Assembly: GCA_965248155.1 (NCBI GenBank)
Contig: CBDFIO010000001.1
Location: 248,001 to 312,000, forward strand
Source of the DNA: RFSX01 sp965248155
GTDB taxonomy: Bacteria > Bacteroidota > Bacteroidia > Chitinophagales > Saprospiraceae
DNA: 64,000 nt
Direction: 5' to 3'
The position numbers were made by a program, and so were the translations under genes. How positions within the stretch are numbered: position 1 is the first letter of the stretch; every line of letters starts with the position of its first letter. This document shows positions 36,634-45,943 of this stretch, in pieces. The notes beneath the pieces are model-generated. The model saw only the letters and a program-made list of their open reading frames with translations. It did no database searches and had not been told where the DNA came from.

Positions 36634-37233
36634 ATGGAACTAGCAAATATATTTATCAAATCGGCATTTATTGAAAACCTGGCACTATCCTACTTTTTAG
36701 GAATGTGTTCTTATCTCGCCGTTTCAAAAACCGTTAAAACAGCTTTTGGATTAGGTCTGGCTGTTATTTTTGTGTTGGGAATAACAATGCCTATTAACTG
36801 GGTCATCAATACCTGGCTTTTAGGTGAAAACGGAATATTTCAGACGGATCTAACCTTTCTAAGGTTTATCCTTTTCATAGCTGTAATTGCTTCAATGGTG
36901 CAGCTGGTAGAAATGGTTGTAGAGAAATATTCTCCTGCTTTATATAACTCACTTGGAATTTTCCTTCCGCTTATTACAGTTAATTGTGCGATTCTGGGAG
37001 GGTCTTTATTTATGGTTTCAAAGGAATATAATTTTACTGAATCTGTGGCCTTTGGTCTGGGAGGTGGTTTTGGATGGTTCTTAGCAATAGTTGCTATAGC
37101 AGCAATTAGAGAGAAAATAAAATACTCAGATGTTCCTCCGGCATTAAGAGGGCTAGGAATGGCCTTTTTATTAACAGGATTGATGGGAATGGCTTTTATG
37201 GGATTAATGGGAATTGATCCAGCAGCATTTTAA
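36634..37233 (+). CDS. nqrE: Na+-NQR subunit E
   Basis: The 199-residue membrane protein has six helices and the segments ENLALSYFLGMCSYLAVS and TVNCAILGG, characteristic of NqrE/RnfA. The Cys residues in these two half-helices are the expected ligands of the intramembrane Fe centre. It lies 10 bases after nqrD. Confidence 0.97.
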   Translation: MELANIFIKSAFIENLALSYFLGMCSYLAVSKTVKTAFGLGLAVIFVLGITMPINWVINTWLLGENGIFQTDLTFLRFILFIAVIASMVQLVEMVVEKYSPALYNSLGIFLPLITVNCAILGGSLFMVSKEYNFTESVAFGLGGGFGWFLAIVAIAAIREKIKYSDVPPALRGLGMAFLLTGLMGMAFMGLMGIDPAAF

Positions 37234-37259
37234 TGAACAGAATTAATCAGATATAAAAT

Positions 37260-38582
37260 ATGATAGTTTTTCAAATAGCTATAATGCCAATTGTCTTTGC
37301 GCTGATCGTTTTCTGCGGTGTAATACTAGCGCTGTCTGGTCTTTTGATCTATGCAAGAAAGAAACTGGTACCTCAAGGAGATGTGAAAATCATTGTGAAT
37401 GGAGATAATGCCAATCCGCTATTAATTCAACCGGGATCGAACTTATTAACAGCATTATCTGAAAAGAATGTATTTCTACCTTCAGCCTGTGGAGGAGGAG
37501 GAACCTGTGCGATGTGTGAATGCCATGTTTATGCCGGTGGCGGAGAAGTGCTGCCTACAGAAATGAATCACTTGACGAGAAAAGAAGCTGCTGAAGGGAT
37601 GAGATTAGCATGTCAGGTGAAGGTTAGAGAAGATATGGAAATTTCAGTTCCAGAGGAAATATTTGGAATCAAAAAATGGGAATGTGAAGTCATTTCCAAT
37701 TATAATGTAGCTTCGTTCATAAAAGAATTTGTTGTTAGACTTCCGAAAGGCGAAGCCTTAGATTTTAAACCCGGAGGTTACATTCAGATAGACGTTCCTG
37801 AAATAGTAGTTCCTTTTAAAGATATGGATATTCAGGCGCATCCGGATCATCATGATGATCCGGATAAATTTAGATCAGAGTGGGATAAATTCAAGTTATG
37901 GGACCTGAAAATGGTAAATGAAGAACCTCAATTCAGGGCTTACTCTATGGCAAATCATCCTGCAGAAGGAAATATCGTCAAATTAAATATCAGAATCGCC
38001 ACGCCTCCATTTGACAGAGCTAAAGGAGGTTGGATGGACGTTAATCCAGGGGTTTGCTCTTCTTATGTATTTGGATTGAATCCTGGAGATAAATGTACAA
38101 TCTCAGGTCCTTATGGAGAATTTTTCATCAAGGAAACGGAAAAAGAGATGGTTTATATAGGGGGTGGAGCAGGTATGGCACCATTGCGATCACATCTATT
38201 CCATATGTTTCAGACCTTAAAAATGTCAGACAGAAAGGTTTCTTTCTGGTATGGAGGAAGAACAAAAAGAGAACTATTTTATATCGATGAATTTAGAGAG
38301 ATTGAAAGACAGTATCCCAATTTCAAATTCTTTGTTTCCCTGGATAACCCATTACCGGAAGATAATTGGAAGGTAAAAGAAAGTTTAGATTCAGAAGGGG
38401 ATGGATTTCGGGGGTTTATAATGCCTGTTTGTGTTGAACAATATTTAAAAAATCATCCTGAACCTGAAGAGGTAGAATACTATTTTTGTGGTCCTCCGGC
38501 AATGAATGCTTCTGTTATAAAAGCATTGGATGAGCTCGGAGTTCCAGAAGAAAATATTGCATTTGATGACTTCGGAGGATAG
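37260..38582 (+). CDS. nqrF: Na+-NQR subunit F (NADH dehydrogenase, 2Fe-2S/FAD)
   Basis: The 440-residue protein has an N-terminal transmembrane helix. The 2Fe-2S ferredoxin domain has Cys77, Cys83 and Cys86 in CGGGGTCAMC and a fourth Cys in RLACQV. The FAD domain has RAYSMANHP, and the NADH domain has GGGAGMAPLRSH with a C-terminal YYFCGPPAM. It is the electron entry point of the pump. A strong terminator follows. Confidence 0.98.
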   Translation: MIVFQIAIMPIVFALIVFCGVILALSGLLIYARKKLVPQGDVKIIVNGDNANPLLIQPGSNLLTALSEKNVFLPSACGGGGTCAMCECHVYAGGGEVLPTEMNHLTRKEAAEGMRLACQVKVREDMEISVPEEIFGIKKWECEVISNYNVASFIKEFVVRLPKGEALDFKPGGYIQIDVPEIVVPFKDMDIQAHPDHHDDPDKFRSEWDKFKLWDLKMVNEEPQFRAYSMANHPAEGNIVKLNIRIATPPFDRAKGGWMDVNPGVCSSYVFGLNPGDKCTISGPYGEFFIKETEKEMVYIGGGAGMAPLRSHLFHMFQTLKMSDRKVSFWYGGRTKRELFYIDEFREIERQYPNFKFFVSLDNPLPEDNWKVKESLDSEGDGFRGFIMPVCVEQYLKNHPEPEEVEYYFCGPPAMNASVIKALDELGVPEENIAFDDFGG

Positions 38583-38612
38583 TAAGCTTTCTTCGAAAAC
38601 TAAGAATATATT

Positions 38613-38646
38613 AAAGTGTCATGAATTCTTTCATGACACTTTTTTT
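38613..38646 (+). terminator. Rho-independent terminator of the nqr operon
   Basis: A 13-bp perfect stem (AAAGTGTCATGAA with TTCATGACACTTT, loop TTCT) is followed by a T run, 30 bases after the nqrF stop. Confidence 0.92.
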
Positions 38647-38810
38647 GTCTGCATATTGCAGCAAAATGCAGAGATTTAATAAGTTTGTTTTGGAGCTTCT
38701 TTCGAGGAACAAACCTTGGATTTTAGCTCATTGCTTATTGTCTCTCAAGATGAGAAACAACATTAGAGATGACAGTTTTATTTAAATACTATAATTATAT
38801 CACTAGGTAA

Positions 38811-39191
38811 ATGAACAGAAGAAATTTTAGCACCGGAGCAAAATGGGAAGATATTGTTGGCTATTGCAGAGCAGTACAAGTGGGATATATAATCGAAATT
38901 GCGGGAACAACCGCAGTAATAGATGGTATTATTGTCCATAAGGGAGATGCATATCTCCAAACAAAAGCGATTATTGAAATTGCCAAAAGCGTTCTTGAGG
39001 AAGCGGGAGGAGATCTAAGCAATGTAATCCGCACCAGAATCTATGTAACAGACATCAGCAAATGGAGAGACATAGGGAAAGCACATGGAGAGTTTTACAG
39101 AACAATCAAACCTGCAACCTCTATGGTAGAAGTGTCTGGTCTTGTTGATCCGGATATGCTTGTCGAAATAGAATTTACTGCACATCTTTAA
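38811..39191 (+). CDS. RidA-family (YjgF/UK114) protein
   Basis: The 126-residue protein has the RidA trimer fold pattern: a conserved Arg in NVIRTRIYVTD and a Glu in the C-terminal VEIEFTAHL after PATSMVEVSGLVDPDMLV. RidA proteins deaminate reactive enamine/imine intermediates. The N-terminus (TGAKWEDIVGYCRAVQVG) matches the subgroup that keeps an SGxxWE start, which may differ in substrate from classical RidA. It is followed by queE after 4 bases. Confidence 0.88.
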   Translation: MNRRNFSTGAKWEDIVGYCRAVQVGYIIEIAGTTAVIDGIIVHKGDAYLQTKAIIEIAKSVLEEAGGDLSNVIRTRIYVTDISKWRDIGKAHGEFYRTIKPATSMVEVSGLVDPDMLVEIEFTAHL

Positions 39192-39195
39192 TTCA

Positions 39196-39825
39196 ATGGC
39201 GAGCTATAGCATAAAAGAAATATATTATACCCTTCAAGGTGAAGGATTTCATAGCGGCAGACCTGCCGTATTTTGCCGGTTTGCAGGTTGTAATCTATGG
39301 ACTGGAAGAGAAGAGGATCGTTCTAAAGCCATTTGTAAGTTTTGTGATACTGATTTTTGGGGAATAGATGGTGAAAATGGCGGGAAGTATAAAGCCATTG
39401 GACTAACTGATAAGATAATGGAACTCTGGCCTCTGGATACAGCACCATTCATCGTCTTTACCGGGGGTGAACCAGCACTTCAATTGGACAACCCTCTTAT
39501 AGAGGAATTAAAAAAACACGATAGTGAAATTGCTATAGAAACAAACGGAACAATTGAGTTATGCAATGGAATCGATTGGATATGTGTGTCTCCCAAAGCA
39601 AATACAAATATTGTCGTGAATTCTGGAAATGAATTAAAAATAATCTATCCACAAGAAGGAATAGATCCTGATAATTATACCGGGTGGGATTTTAATTTTT
39701 TCTTTCTCCAACCAATGGATAATCCATTTAGAGATGAGAACACAAGATTATGCATCGATTACTGCAAGAATCATCCTCAGTGGAGTTTGAGTCTACAGTC
39801 TCATAAATATTTAAATATTCCCTAA
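39196..39825 (+). CDS. queE: 7-carboxy-7-deazaguanine synthase
   Basis: The 209-residue radical-SAM enzyme has EIYYTLQGEGFHSGRPAVFCRFAGCNLW. The iron-sulfur cluster Cys are spaced CNLW-(x14)-CKFCDTDF, the long-insert QueE type, and FTGGEPALQLD, IETNGT and SPK follow. It makes the 7-deazaguanine core for queuosine. No other que gene is adjacent; it is probably co-transcribed with the RidA gene and ends convergently 8 bases from the next gene. Confidence 0.93.
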   Translation: MASYSIKEIYYTLQGEGFHSGRPAVFCRFAGCNLWTGREEDRSKAICKFCDTDFWGIDGENGGKYKAIGLTDKIMELWPLDTAPFIVFTGGEPALQLDNPLIEELKKHDSEIAIETNGTIELCNGIDWICVSPKANTNIVVNSGNELKIIYPQEGIDPDNYTGWDFNFFFLQPMDNPFRDENTRLCIDYCKNHPQWSLSLQSHKYLNIP

Positions 39826-39832
39826 TCAAATA

Positions 39833-41194
39833 TCAGAAGTTGAATTTTATTCCCAAGCTTATTTTATGAGGGTAATAAGATTCTTCATCATCAATTATTG
39901 GTCTAAACGAATTATTGTAGATTGCATTTAATGACAATTGCCTGCTTATTTGTAATCCAAACCCGAGCTCCAAAAATGGAATGATTTGATTATCAATTTT
40001 TGTGGGAGGATATTGAAATCCTGAGGAAACATTTGCTAAATTATTTGAATCTTCATCAGCAAAAGTGCTATTAAAGTAATATTCTATACCAAGAGAGCTG
40101 AATACATTCAGATGCGGATTAAATTTATATTTAAACTGCATTCCGAAATCTAAATAAACCAGATTCTTCAGATTTACTTTAGAGTATTTGGCTGAAGTAT
40201 ATATCGAAGTATCTTGTAAAGCTCCTAACATATCTTCCTGTTCAGTAGGTGAAAATAATGTATCAATTGTGCTTGCTTTTTTATTTAAAATGCCAAATCC
40301 GGCAAATAATCCAGCATTAAATTTAGCTTGAGTTATATCAGTTTGAATCCTTGCAGATAAACCTTTCATTCTGAGATTAGGGGCATACAATCCTGATCCG
40401 GCAATACCAAATTGAGTTTTGAGTTTAGGCTTTTTAGAAACTTCAATAGGGTAGGAAAACGAAGGCTTATTGACCAATGATCTAATAAAAGAAGTTTCTA
40501 ATAAAGATATATTGGATTTGATTTGAGCTAATGATAATATTGCTTCAAATCTGTGAGCCGGAGGAATATCTGTACTATGAGATTCAATTAAGCTGTCCGG
40601 ATCGACTGAACTGTCTACAATTAGATCATCTTTATTTAATAGAGATTCCGTGACTTCAGCATTGTCAACAATAATAATGGCTTTAGTGCTTAGATCTGAA
40701 TACTTATCATAATTTAAAGCTTTGGTATTTTCTATAACAATCTGATCTTGATTTATTACTTTCTTTATACTTGAAGACTTTTCTGATAATTCTACTAATG
40801 AAGTTGATATATTGGGTTCATCAGTATTTTGCTTTTCACTTTCATTATTATTGGTGATTATCGAAGATTCATTTATCACTCCGCCCTCACTATTTATTAT
40901 GTCTGTTGTAGTTGAATTATCTGAAGAATTAAGATTGCTTTCATTAGAATGTTTGTCTTCTTGATTGGAATTTAATACAATAGGATTTTGCTTTTCTACT
41001 ACTTCTTGAGCATGGTTGGTTTGACTAGTATGTATATAAATTGATATTCCGGCCAAGAGGATGAAGCCTCCAAAAAACAGCCAAAAGAGGAACCTTCGTT
41101 TTCTATCTTTTTTCTGAGGCATTTTTTGATCAAGACTGACGGTCATCTTATCCCATCCGCGATCTACCCGACCTAATTTATTATCCTGCTTCAT
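39833..41194 (-). CDS. Protein with cytoplasmic tail, inner-membrane helix, long linker and barrel-like C-terminus; putative sigma regulator
   Basis: The 453-residue product has a basic N-terminal tail (about 1-34), a transmembrane helix (about 35-55), a ~160-residue Asn/Ser/Glu-rich linker, and a C-terminal ~235-residue beta-strand region with alternating strands ending KISLGIKFNF, like an outer-membrane barrel. The start overlaps the ECF sigma gene by 14 bases. Proteins of this shape next to ECF sigma genes recur in Bacteroidota (recollection). An anti-sigma role for the short tail is inferred; no zinc or known anti-sigma motif is seen. Confidence 0.6.
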   Translation of the reverse strand: MKQDNKLGRVDRGWDKMTVSLDQKMPQKKDRKRRFLFWLFFGGFILLAGISIYIHTSQTNHAQEVVEKQNPIVLNSNQEDKHSNESNLNSSDNSTTTDIINSEGGVINESSIITNNNESEKQNTDEPNISTSLVELSEKSSSIKKVINQDQIVIENTKALNYDKYSDLSTKAIIIVDNAEVTESLLNKDDLIVDSSVDPDSLIESHSTDIPPAHRFEAILSLAQIKSNISLLETSFIRSLVNKPSFSYPIEVSKKPKLKTQFGIAGSGLYAPNLRMKGLSARIQTDITQAKFNAGLFAGFGILNKKASTIDTLFSPTEQEDMLGALQDTSIYTSAKYSKVNLKNLVYLDFGMQFKYKFNPHLNVFSSLGIEYYFNSTFADEDSNNLANVSSGFQYPPTKIDNQIIPFLELGFGLQISRQLSLNAIYNNSFRPIIDDEESYYPHKISLGIKFNF

Positions 41195-41765
41195 TTAATT
41201 TATTTGTATACTTCTCGTAATATTCTTTTTGTAATAATTTTCTGGCTTCCGCCAAATACCATCTACAGGTATTGTTATTCATATTCAGTTTTTCACTGAT
41301 TTCCTTATGTTCAAATCCTTCAATAGCATAAAGGTGGAACACTTTCATATGCTTCTCAGGCAGCTTATCGATCAAACCAACAAGATCTTGATAGTAAAGA
41401 TCGTGTTGAGCTTTTTGTACCCCGTCATGGTTAATATCATCATAGATTAGGAACTTCAGATCATTCTTATATTTTCTGAAATAGTTACTTATACTATGAT
41501 ACATTATACGTCGAATCCATCCTTCAAATGATCCGCTGAAATTATAGAGATGAATCTTTTGAAAAACCCGAAGAAAGCCATCGTTCAGAATGTCTATTAT
41601 CTTATCATCATCCTGGGTGTGCCGTAAAACCATCCTTTCCATTATAGGAAAGAAATGTCTATACAATTGCTCTTGGGCAGATCTTTGATTATCTGTGCAT
41701 CCCTTGACAATCTCTTCCCATTTGAGTCTGTCTTGATGTGCATTTGTATTGCTTTCTTCGCCCAA
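41181..41765 (-). CDS. ECF-family RNA polymerase sigma factor
   Basis: The 194-residue protein has sigma-70 region 2 (EQLYRHFFPIMERMVLRHTQDDDKIIDILNDGFLRVFQKI...) and region 4 (LPEKHMKVFHLYAIEGFEHKEISEKLNMNNNTCRWYLAEARKLL). There is no region 3, as expected for ECF. The start is TTG at 41765; no nearby ATG precedes region 2. It lies 14 bases after an outer-membrane-protein gene and overlaps the putative membrane regulator, forming a four-gene run. Confidence 0.9.
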   Translation of the reverse strand: MGEESNTNAHQDRLKWEEIVKGCTDNQRSAQEQLYRHFFPIMERMVLRHTQDDDKIIDILNDGFLRVFQKIHLYNFSGSFEGWIRRIMYHSISNYFRKYKNDLKFLIYDDINHDGVQKAQHDLYYQDLVGLIDKLPEKHMKVFHLYAIEGFEHKEISEKLNMNNNTCRWYLAEARKLLQKEYYEKYTNKLNEAG

Positions 41766-41779
41766 AGAATAGGTTTATT

Positions 41780-42550
41780 TTACAATAATAGACCAAATCT
41801 AATTGTCAATCTTCGATATAATAAATCCTGTTCAGATTTTGTACCAAATGTCCATTGATCGTCATAAGTAAATTCAGCATTTTGAAATTTATAACCAATA
41901 TCCAATGTATACTTGATGGTTTTATTTGTTCCGAATCGTATTCCGATAGATGGATATACCATCAATCCTCCTTTTGCATAACTCATTAAGTAATCTTGAT
42001 CTTTTAAGGCTATACTATAGCCAACCTGAAGATTATACATTAAAGAACTATTACTCTCGTTTAAAAAACCTGAAATCTCAGTAAATAGGGGAATTAATTC
42101 TTCTCCTGAATTCCACACATATTGATCCCATCCTAAACCTGCACCGACGCTTAAGTATCTGTTGAACCGATGACCTGCAGACATTGAGAATCCAATACCG
42201 TTTACTGATTTAGCTCTATTACCGGGATTACCAGTAATGAAATTTCCTTTCACAGTATAATAGATACCTTGATCCTTGAAGTTGTATGGATTCTCTACAG
42301 AAATGGCTAGCGTGCTTTTTTGTATCACTTTTTTGACATCTCTGGTGTCAAACCTGATGACACTTCCCCAAGTGGTACTTAATTGGATGGACTTATTCGG
42401 TTCCCAAGATATAATTTTACCTTCTATACGTGAACCGCTCTTCAAATAGAGGATAACTTCAGAATTATCTACTTGAACCTCTTCTTGCCCATGAACTGTA
42501 GTGTTCATGAACAAGCTGAGTAAGGCTATGATTAATGTTAGTTTTTTCAT
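41780..42550 (-). CDS. Outer-membrane beta-barrel-like protein with small N-terminal domain
   Basis: The 256-residue protein has a signal peptide ending VHGQ (about residue 22), then a short SH3-like strand unit (VILYLKSGSRIEGKIISWE...). A strand-rich C-terminus follows (GIGFSMSAGHRFNRYLSVGAGLGWD, LLYRRLTIRFGLLL) that resembles an 8-stranded barrel. The C-terminal hydrophobic ending fits an outer-membrane protein. It lies 7 bases after the LVIVD gene and upstream of the sigma gene. Confidence 0.65.
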   Translation of the reverse strand: MKKLTLIIALLSLFMNTTVHGQEEVQVDNSEVILYLKSGSRIEGKIISWEPNKSIQLSTTWGSVIRFDTRDVKKVIQKSTLAISVENPYNFKDQGIYYTVKGNFITGNPGNRAKSVNGIGFSMSAGHRFNRYLSVGAGLGWDQYVWNSGEELIPLFTEISGFLNESNSSLMYNLQVGYSIALKDQDYLMSYAKGGLMVYPSIGIRFGTNKTIKYTLDIGYKFQNAEFTYDDQWTFGTKSEQDLLYRRLTIRFGLLL

Positions 42551-42557
42551 TTCTAGT

Positions 42558-43847
42558 TTATTTGCTTACAGAGACAAAGCTTATTTCTTTAAGATCAGTT
42601 GGATTGGATGAATCGAATTGATAAAGACCATCATCGCCAATCACCAGAAGATGATTTGCAGATAATGATATTGCATCAATAGCATTTATGTTTTTTAAAT
42701 GCGCTACTCTATTTTCATCTACTTTATCTAAATCATCAGTCTTAAAAACTTTTAATCCAAACTCTCCTTCACATAAGAATAAATAATCACCGTTCAGACT
42801 TAAGCCATGGGGTCTATCCATTTGATAACTTTTGATTAAACTCGGCAATCTTATATTGCTAATATCAATGACATCAAGCTGATTGCTAAATGATTCACAT
42901 GCTGTGCCATCTCGAAGTGTTACATAAGCAATTTCATCTTTTACATAAACAGGATCACATGCTCTGGCGTGTCTGAATTCTGATACATATTGAGGAAGTG
43001 ATGGTGTGCTTGCATCATAGATAAACATTCCATTGTTTCCTCCAATAAATAGATATTCTTGGTATGGAAACAAAGTTTCAATCGTTCCCCAACCTACAGT
43101 TGTAGTTTGTGTCTTCACAGGTTTAGTAGGATCTTCAACATCATAGGCTACCAATTCTCTGTCATTAATAACATACAGGTGATCGAAACTTAAAGTAAAC
43201 CTTGCCAATGAACCCGCTACACCAACTACACCAGAATTACTGATACCTCCAGGAATTGAATTGTTACTTAAAGCATCTTCCGCAAAGAAAATATTTCCAC
43301 CTTTCCAAAATGTATTTGAACCAAAATTTGGATCTGAACATTCAACATTCGTTCGAATCTCAGTTGGTTTATTATATATATAATAACCTAGATTTGGAAA
43401 CAGCTCATATTTGCTGAATACTTCAGAATCTCTGCATACGACTTCTGGATTATTGAGATCAGAAATATCAATACTCAAGAGGTCTACATAATTGTCTGCA
43501 TAAAGAATATTATCCTTTATGGCGATGTCCAGATTTCCTGGAATATGAATAAAGCCTATATTTTGTGGATTTGAAGGATCACTATTATCCAGAATATGGA
43601 TTCCTTCATATTTCTCATTAATAAGGACCATATTATTATAGAAGTACATTTTACCTACATCCCTTAATTCTCGAGATGCATGTGTATTAATGTCTATTCG
43701 GAATTCTTCAGGTTGAACATAAATGGCTTCATATTGAATGAATACCCTGGTCTCATTACATTCATCCTTTAGACATGAACTAAGTGCTAGGATTAGGAAT
43801 GAAAAGATGAAAATGGATAGAAAATTAATTGATAGTATTTTTTTCAT
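42558..43847 (-). CDS. LVIVD-repeat beta-propeller lipoprotein
   Basis: The 429-residue protein has a lipoprotein signal with LSSC near residue 24. Repeated units follow of the form hIxDxSDPxNPQxxGxI / LSIDISDLNNPEVV / AYDVEDPTKPV, which are LVIVD repeats forming a propeller. It should be a periplasmic or surface lipoprotein. It is first of the four-gene run with the barrel, sigma factor and regulator, so it may be part of the stimulus or regulon of that sigma factor (inference). Confidence 0.85.
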   Translation of the reverse strand: MKKILSINFLSIFIFSFLILALSSCLKDECNETRVFIQYEAIYVQPEEFRIDINTHASRELRDVGKMYFYNNMVLINEKYEGIHILDNSDPSNPQNIGFIHIPGNLDIAIKDNILYADNYVDLLSIDISDLNNPEVVCRDSEVFSKYELFPNLGYYIYNKPTEIRTNVECSDPNFGSNTFWKGGNIFFAEDALSNNSIPGGISNSGVVGVAGSLARFTLSFDHLYVINDRELVAYDVEDPTKPVKTQTTTVGWGTIETLFPYQEYLFIGGNNGMFIYDASTPSLPQYVSEFRHARACDPVYVKDEIAYVTLRDGTACESFSNQLDVIDISNIRLPSLIKSYQMDRPHGLSLNGDYLFLCEGEFGLKVFKTDDLDKVDENRVAHLKNINAIDAISLSANHLLVIGDDGLYQFDSSNPTDLKEISFVSVSK

Positions 43848-43940
43848 GACGTTCTATTTTATTTACTCCTATAGACATCATGAAAGGAGAATCTGTTGGT
43901 CAGATTCGATTATTTTTTAGTTTATTTCTTATTTTCTATT

Positions 43941-45842
43941 TTAATCTTCCTTCGAAGGGCTGTCTTCTTCCTTTAGATCGATTACCTCTTTTTCATCTAG
44001 ATCGTCCAATTCTACTTTCAAATTATCGATAATGAAATTCTGCCTGTCAGGTGTGTTTTTACCCATGTAGTAGCTCAATAAGTCAGGTATATGTGTATTA
44101 TGCTTGAGATAGACGGGTTCTAATTTGATGTTTTCACCTATAAAACCTCCGAATTCATCTGGTGAGATTTCACCAAGACCCTTGAATCTTGTAATCTCAG
44201 GTTTGCCGCGTAATTGCTTAATTGCACTTTGCTTTTCAGATTCAGAATAACAATAAAAAGTTTTTTGTTTATCACGAACCCTGAATAATGGTGTCTCTAA
44301 AATAAACAGATGACCTTCCCGCACCAAATCAGGAAAGAATTGCAAAAAGAAAGTTAACAGCAATAATCTGATATGCATTCCATCTACATCAGCATCCGTT
44401 GCTATAACCACATTGTTAAATCTTAATCCTTCAATACCATCCTCTATATTCAGCGCATGCTGCAATAGATTCAATTCTTCATTTTCGTAAACAATCTTTT
44501 TCGTTTGTCCGAAACTATTTAATGGCTTTCCCCGTAAACTAAATACAGCCTGAGTTTGAACATTTCTTGCTTTTGTTATAGATCCGCTTGCAGAATCACC
44601 CTCAGTAATAAAAATTGTTGTTGCTCTTTTATCTTCCTCAGGGTTTTTTTTATCATCCAGATGCAATTTGCAATCTCGAAGTTTCTTATTGTGAATATTC
44701 GCTTTTTTTGCTCTTTGATTGGCTAATTTCTTTATTCCGGCAATTTCTTTTCTTTCACGTTCGGATTGTTGGATTCTTTTGAGTAATGCTTCGGCCTGAG
44801 ATTTATTCTTATGCAGAAAATTATCAAAATGTTCTTTTACAAAATCAACGATAAAAGATCTTACAGTTACACCATCAGGTGCCATCTTCAAAGATCCGAG
44901 TTTAGTTTTCGTTTGCGATTCAAAAACGGGCTCTTCAACACGAACACTTATTGCTCCAATAATTGAAGTCTGAATATCCCTTGCATCAAAACTTTTATTA
45001 AAGAATTCTCTAATAGTTTTAACAATACCTTCTCTAAATGCTGCAAGATGAGTTCCACCCTGAGTCGTATTCTGACCATTAACAAATGAATAATATTCCT
45101 CACCATATTGGGTGCCATGGGTTAAACCCATTTCAATATCGTTACCCGAAAGATGGATAATAGGGTAACGAAGTGTGGTTTCATCTGTCTTGTTGGATAG
45201 CAGGTCTAATAGACCATTTTTTGATTGGTAGGTTTTTCTATTGAATATTATTTTTAAACCAGAATTTAGATATGCATAATCCCATAACCGGTCTTCAATA
45301 AATTCATCTCTATATCTATATTTTTTAAAAATGTTGGTATCAGGTCTGAATTCTACTAAGGTTCCGGATACTTCTTTTGATTTGACAATTCGCGTCTGGT
45401 TGATTAATTCTCCTAATTTAAACTCTGCCGTTTTAGATTTTCCGTCTCTGAATGCGGCAACGACAAATTCTTCAGAAAGGGCATTAACTGCTTTGGTTCC
45501 AACGCCATTTAATCCTACTGATTTTTTAAAGGCTTTCGAATCATATTTACCACCAGTATTAATTTTGGAAACACAATCCACCAATTTTCCTAAAGGAATA
45601 CCTCTTCCATAATCCCTTACCCTTACCAATCCATCTTCAATATTTATTTCAATCTGCTTTCCATAACCCATTACATATTCATCGATACAATTATCCAAGA
45701 CTTCTTTTAGAAGTACATAGATTCCGTCATCCTGAGTAGATCCATCTCCCAACTTCCCAATGTACATTCCCGGACGCAATCGGATATGCTCTTTCCAGTC
45801 TAAGGATTTAATGTTCGCTTCAGTATATGTGATTTGTGCCAT
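43941..45842 (-). CDS. parE: DNA topoisomerase IV subunit B
   Basis: The protein has a GHKL ATPase (EVLDNCIDE, RGIPLGK, GLNGVGTKAVNAL), a transducer region with GGTH, and a TOPRIM domain (FITEGDSASGS, DADVDGMHIR). The ending is RFKGLGEISPDEF. Its length (~633 residues) and its DNA-gyrase-like but shorter form fit ParE rather than GyrB. I use the ATG at 45842 (MAQITYTE) over a TTG three codons upstream. parC is not adjacent here. Confidence 0.92.
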   Translation of the reverse strand: MAQITYTEANIKSLDWKEHIRLRPGMYIGKLGDGSTQDDGIYVLLKEVLDNCIDEYVMGYGKQIEINIEDGLVRVRDYGRGIPLGKLVDCVSKINTGGKYDSKAFKKSVGLNGVGTKAVNALSEEFVVAAFRDGKSKTAEFKLGELINQTRIVKSKEVSGTLVEFRPDTNIFKKYRYRDEFIEDRLWDYAYLNSGLKIIFNRKTYQSKNGLLDLLSNKTDETTLRYPIIHLSGNDIEMGLTHGTQYGEEYYSFVNGQNTTQGGTHLAAFREGIVKTIREFFNKSFDARDIQTSIIGAISVRVEEPVFESQTKTKLGSLKMAPDGVTVRSFIVDFVKEHFDNFLHKNKSQAEALLKRIQQSERERKEIAGIKKLANQRAKKANIHNKKLRDCKLHLDDKKNPEEDKRATTIFITEGDSASGSITKARNVQTQAVFSLRGKPLNSFGQTKKIVYENEELNLLQHALNIEDGIEGLRFNNVVIATDADVDGMHIRLLLLTFFLQFFPDLVREGHLFILETPLFRVRDKQKTFYCYSESEKQSAIKQLRGKPEITRFKGLGEISPDEFGGFIGENIKLEPVYLKHNTHIPDLLSYYMGKNTPDRQNFIIDNLKVELDDLDEKEVIDLKEEDSPSKED

Positions 45843-45943
45843 AGAGTACAAAAGTATTAATAATGTATAACCAAAATTAATAAATCATATTAGAATAAAT
45901 AATAATGTGTATCATTTGAAACCATGAATATAGAAGATTACTC

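Noticed and set aside
43889..43907. Hairpin GAATCTG-loop-CAGATTC followed by T-rich sequence on the + strand
   Set aside because: Both neighbouring genes are on the minus strand, where no T run follows the stem, so a terminator role is doubtful.
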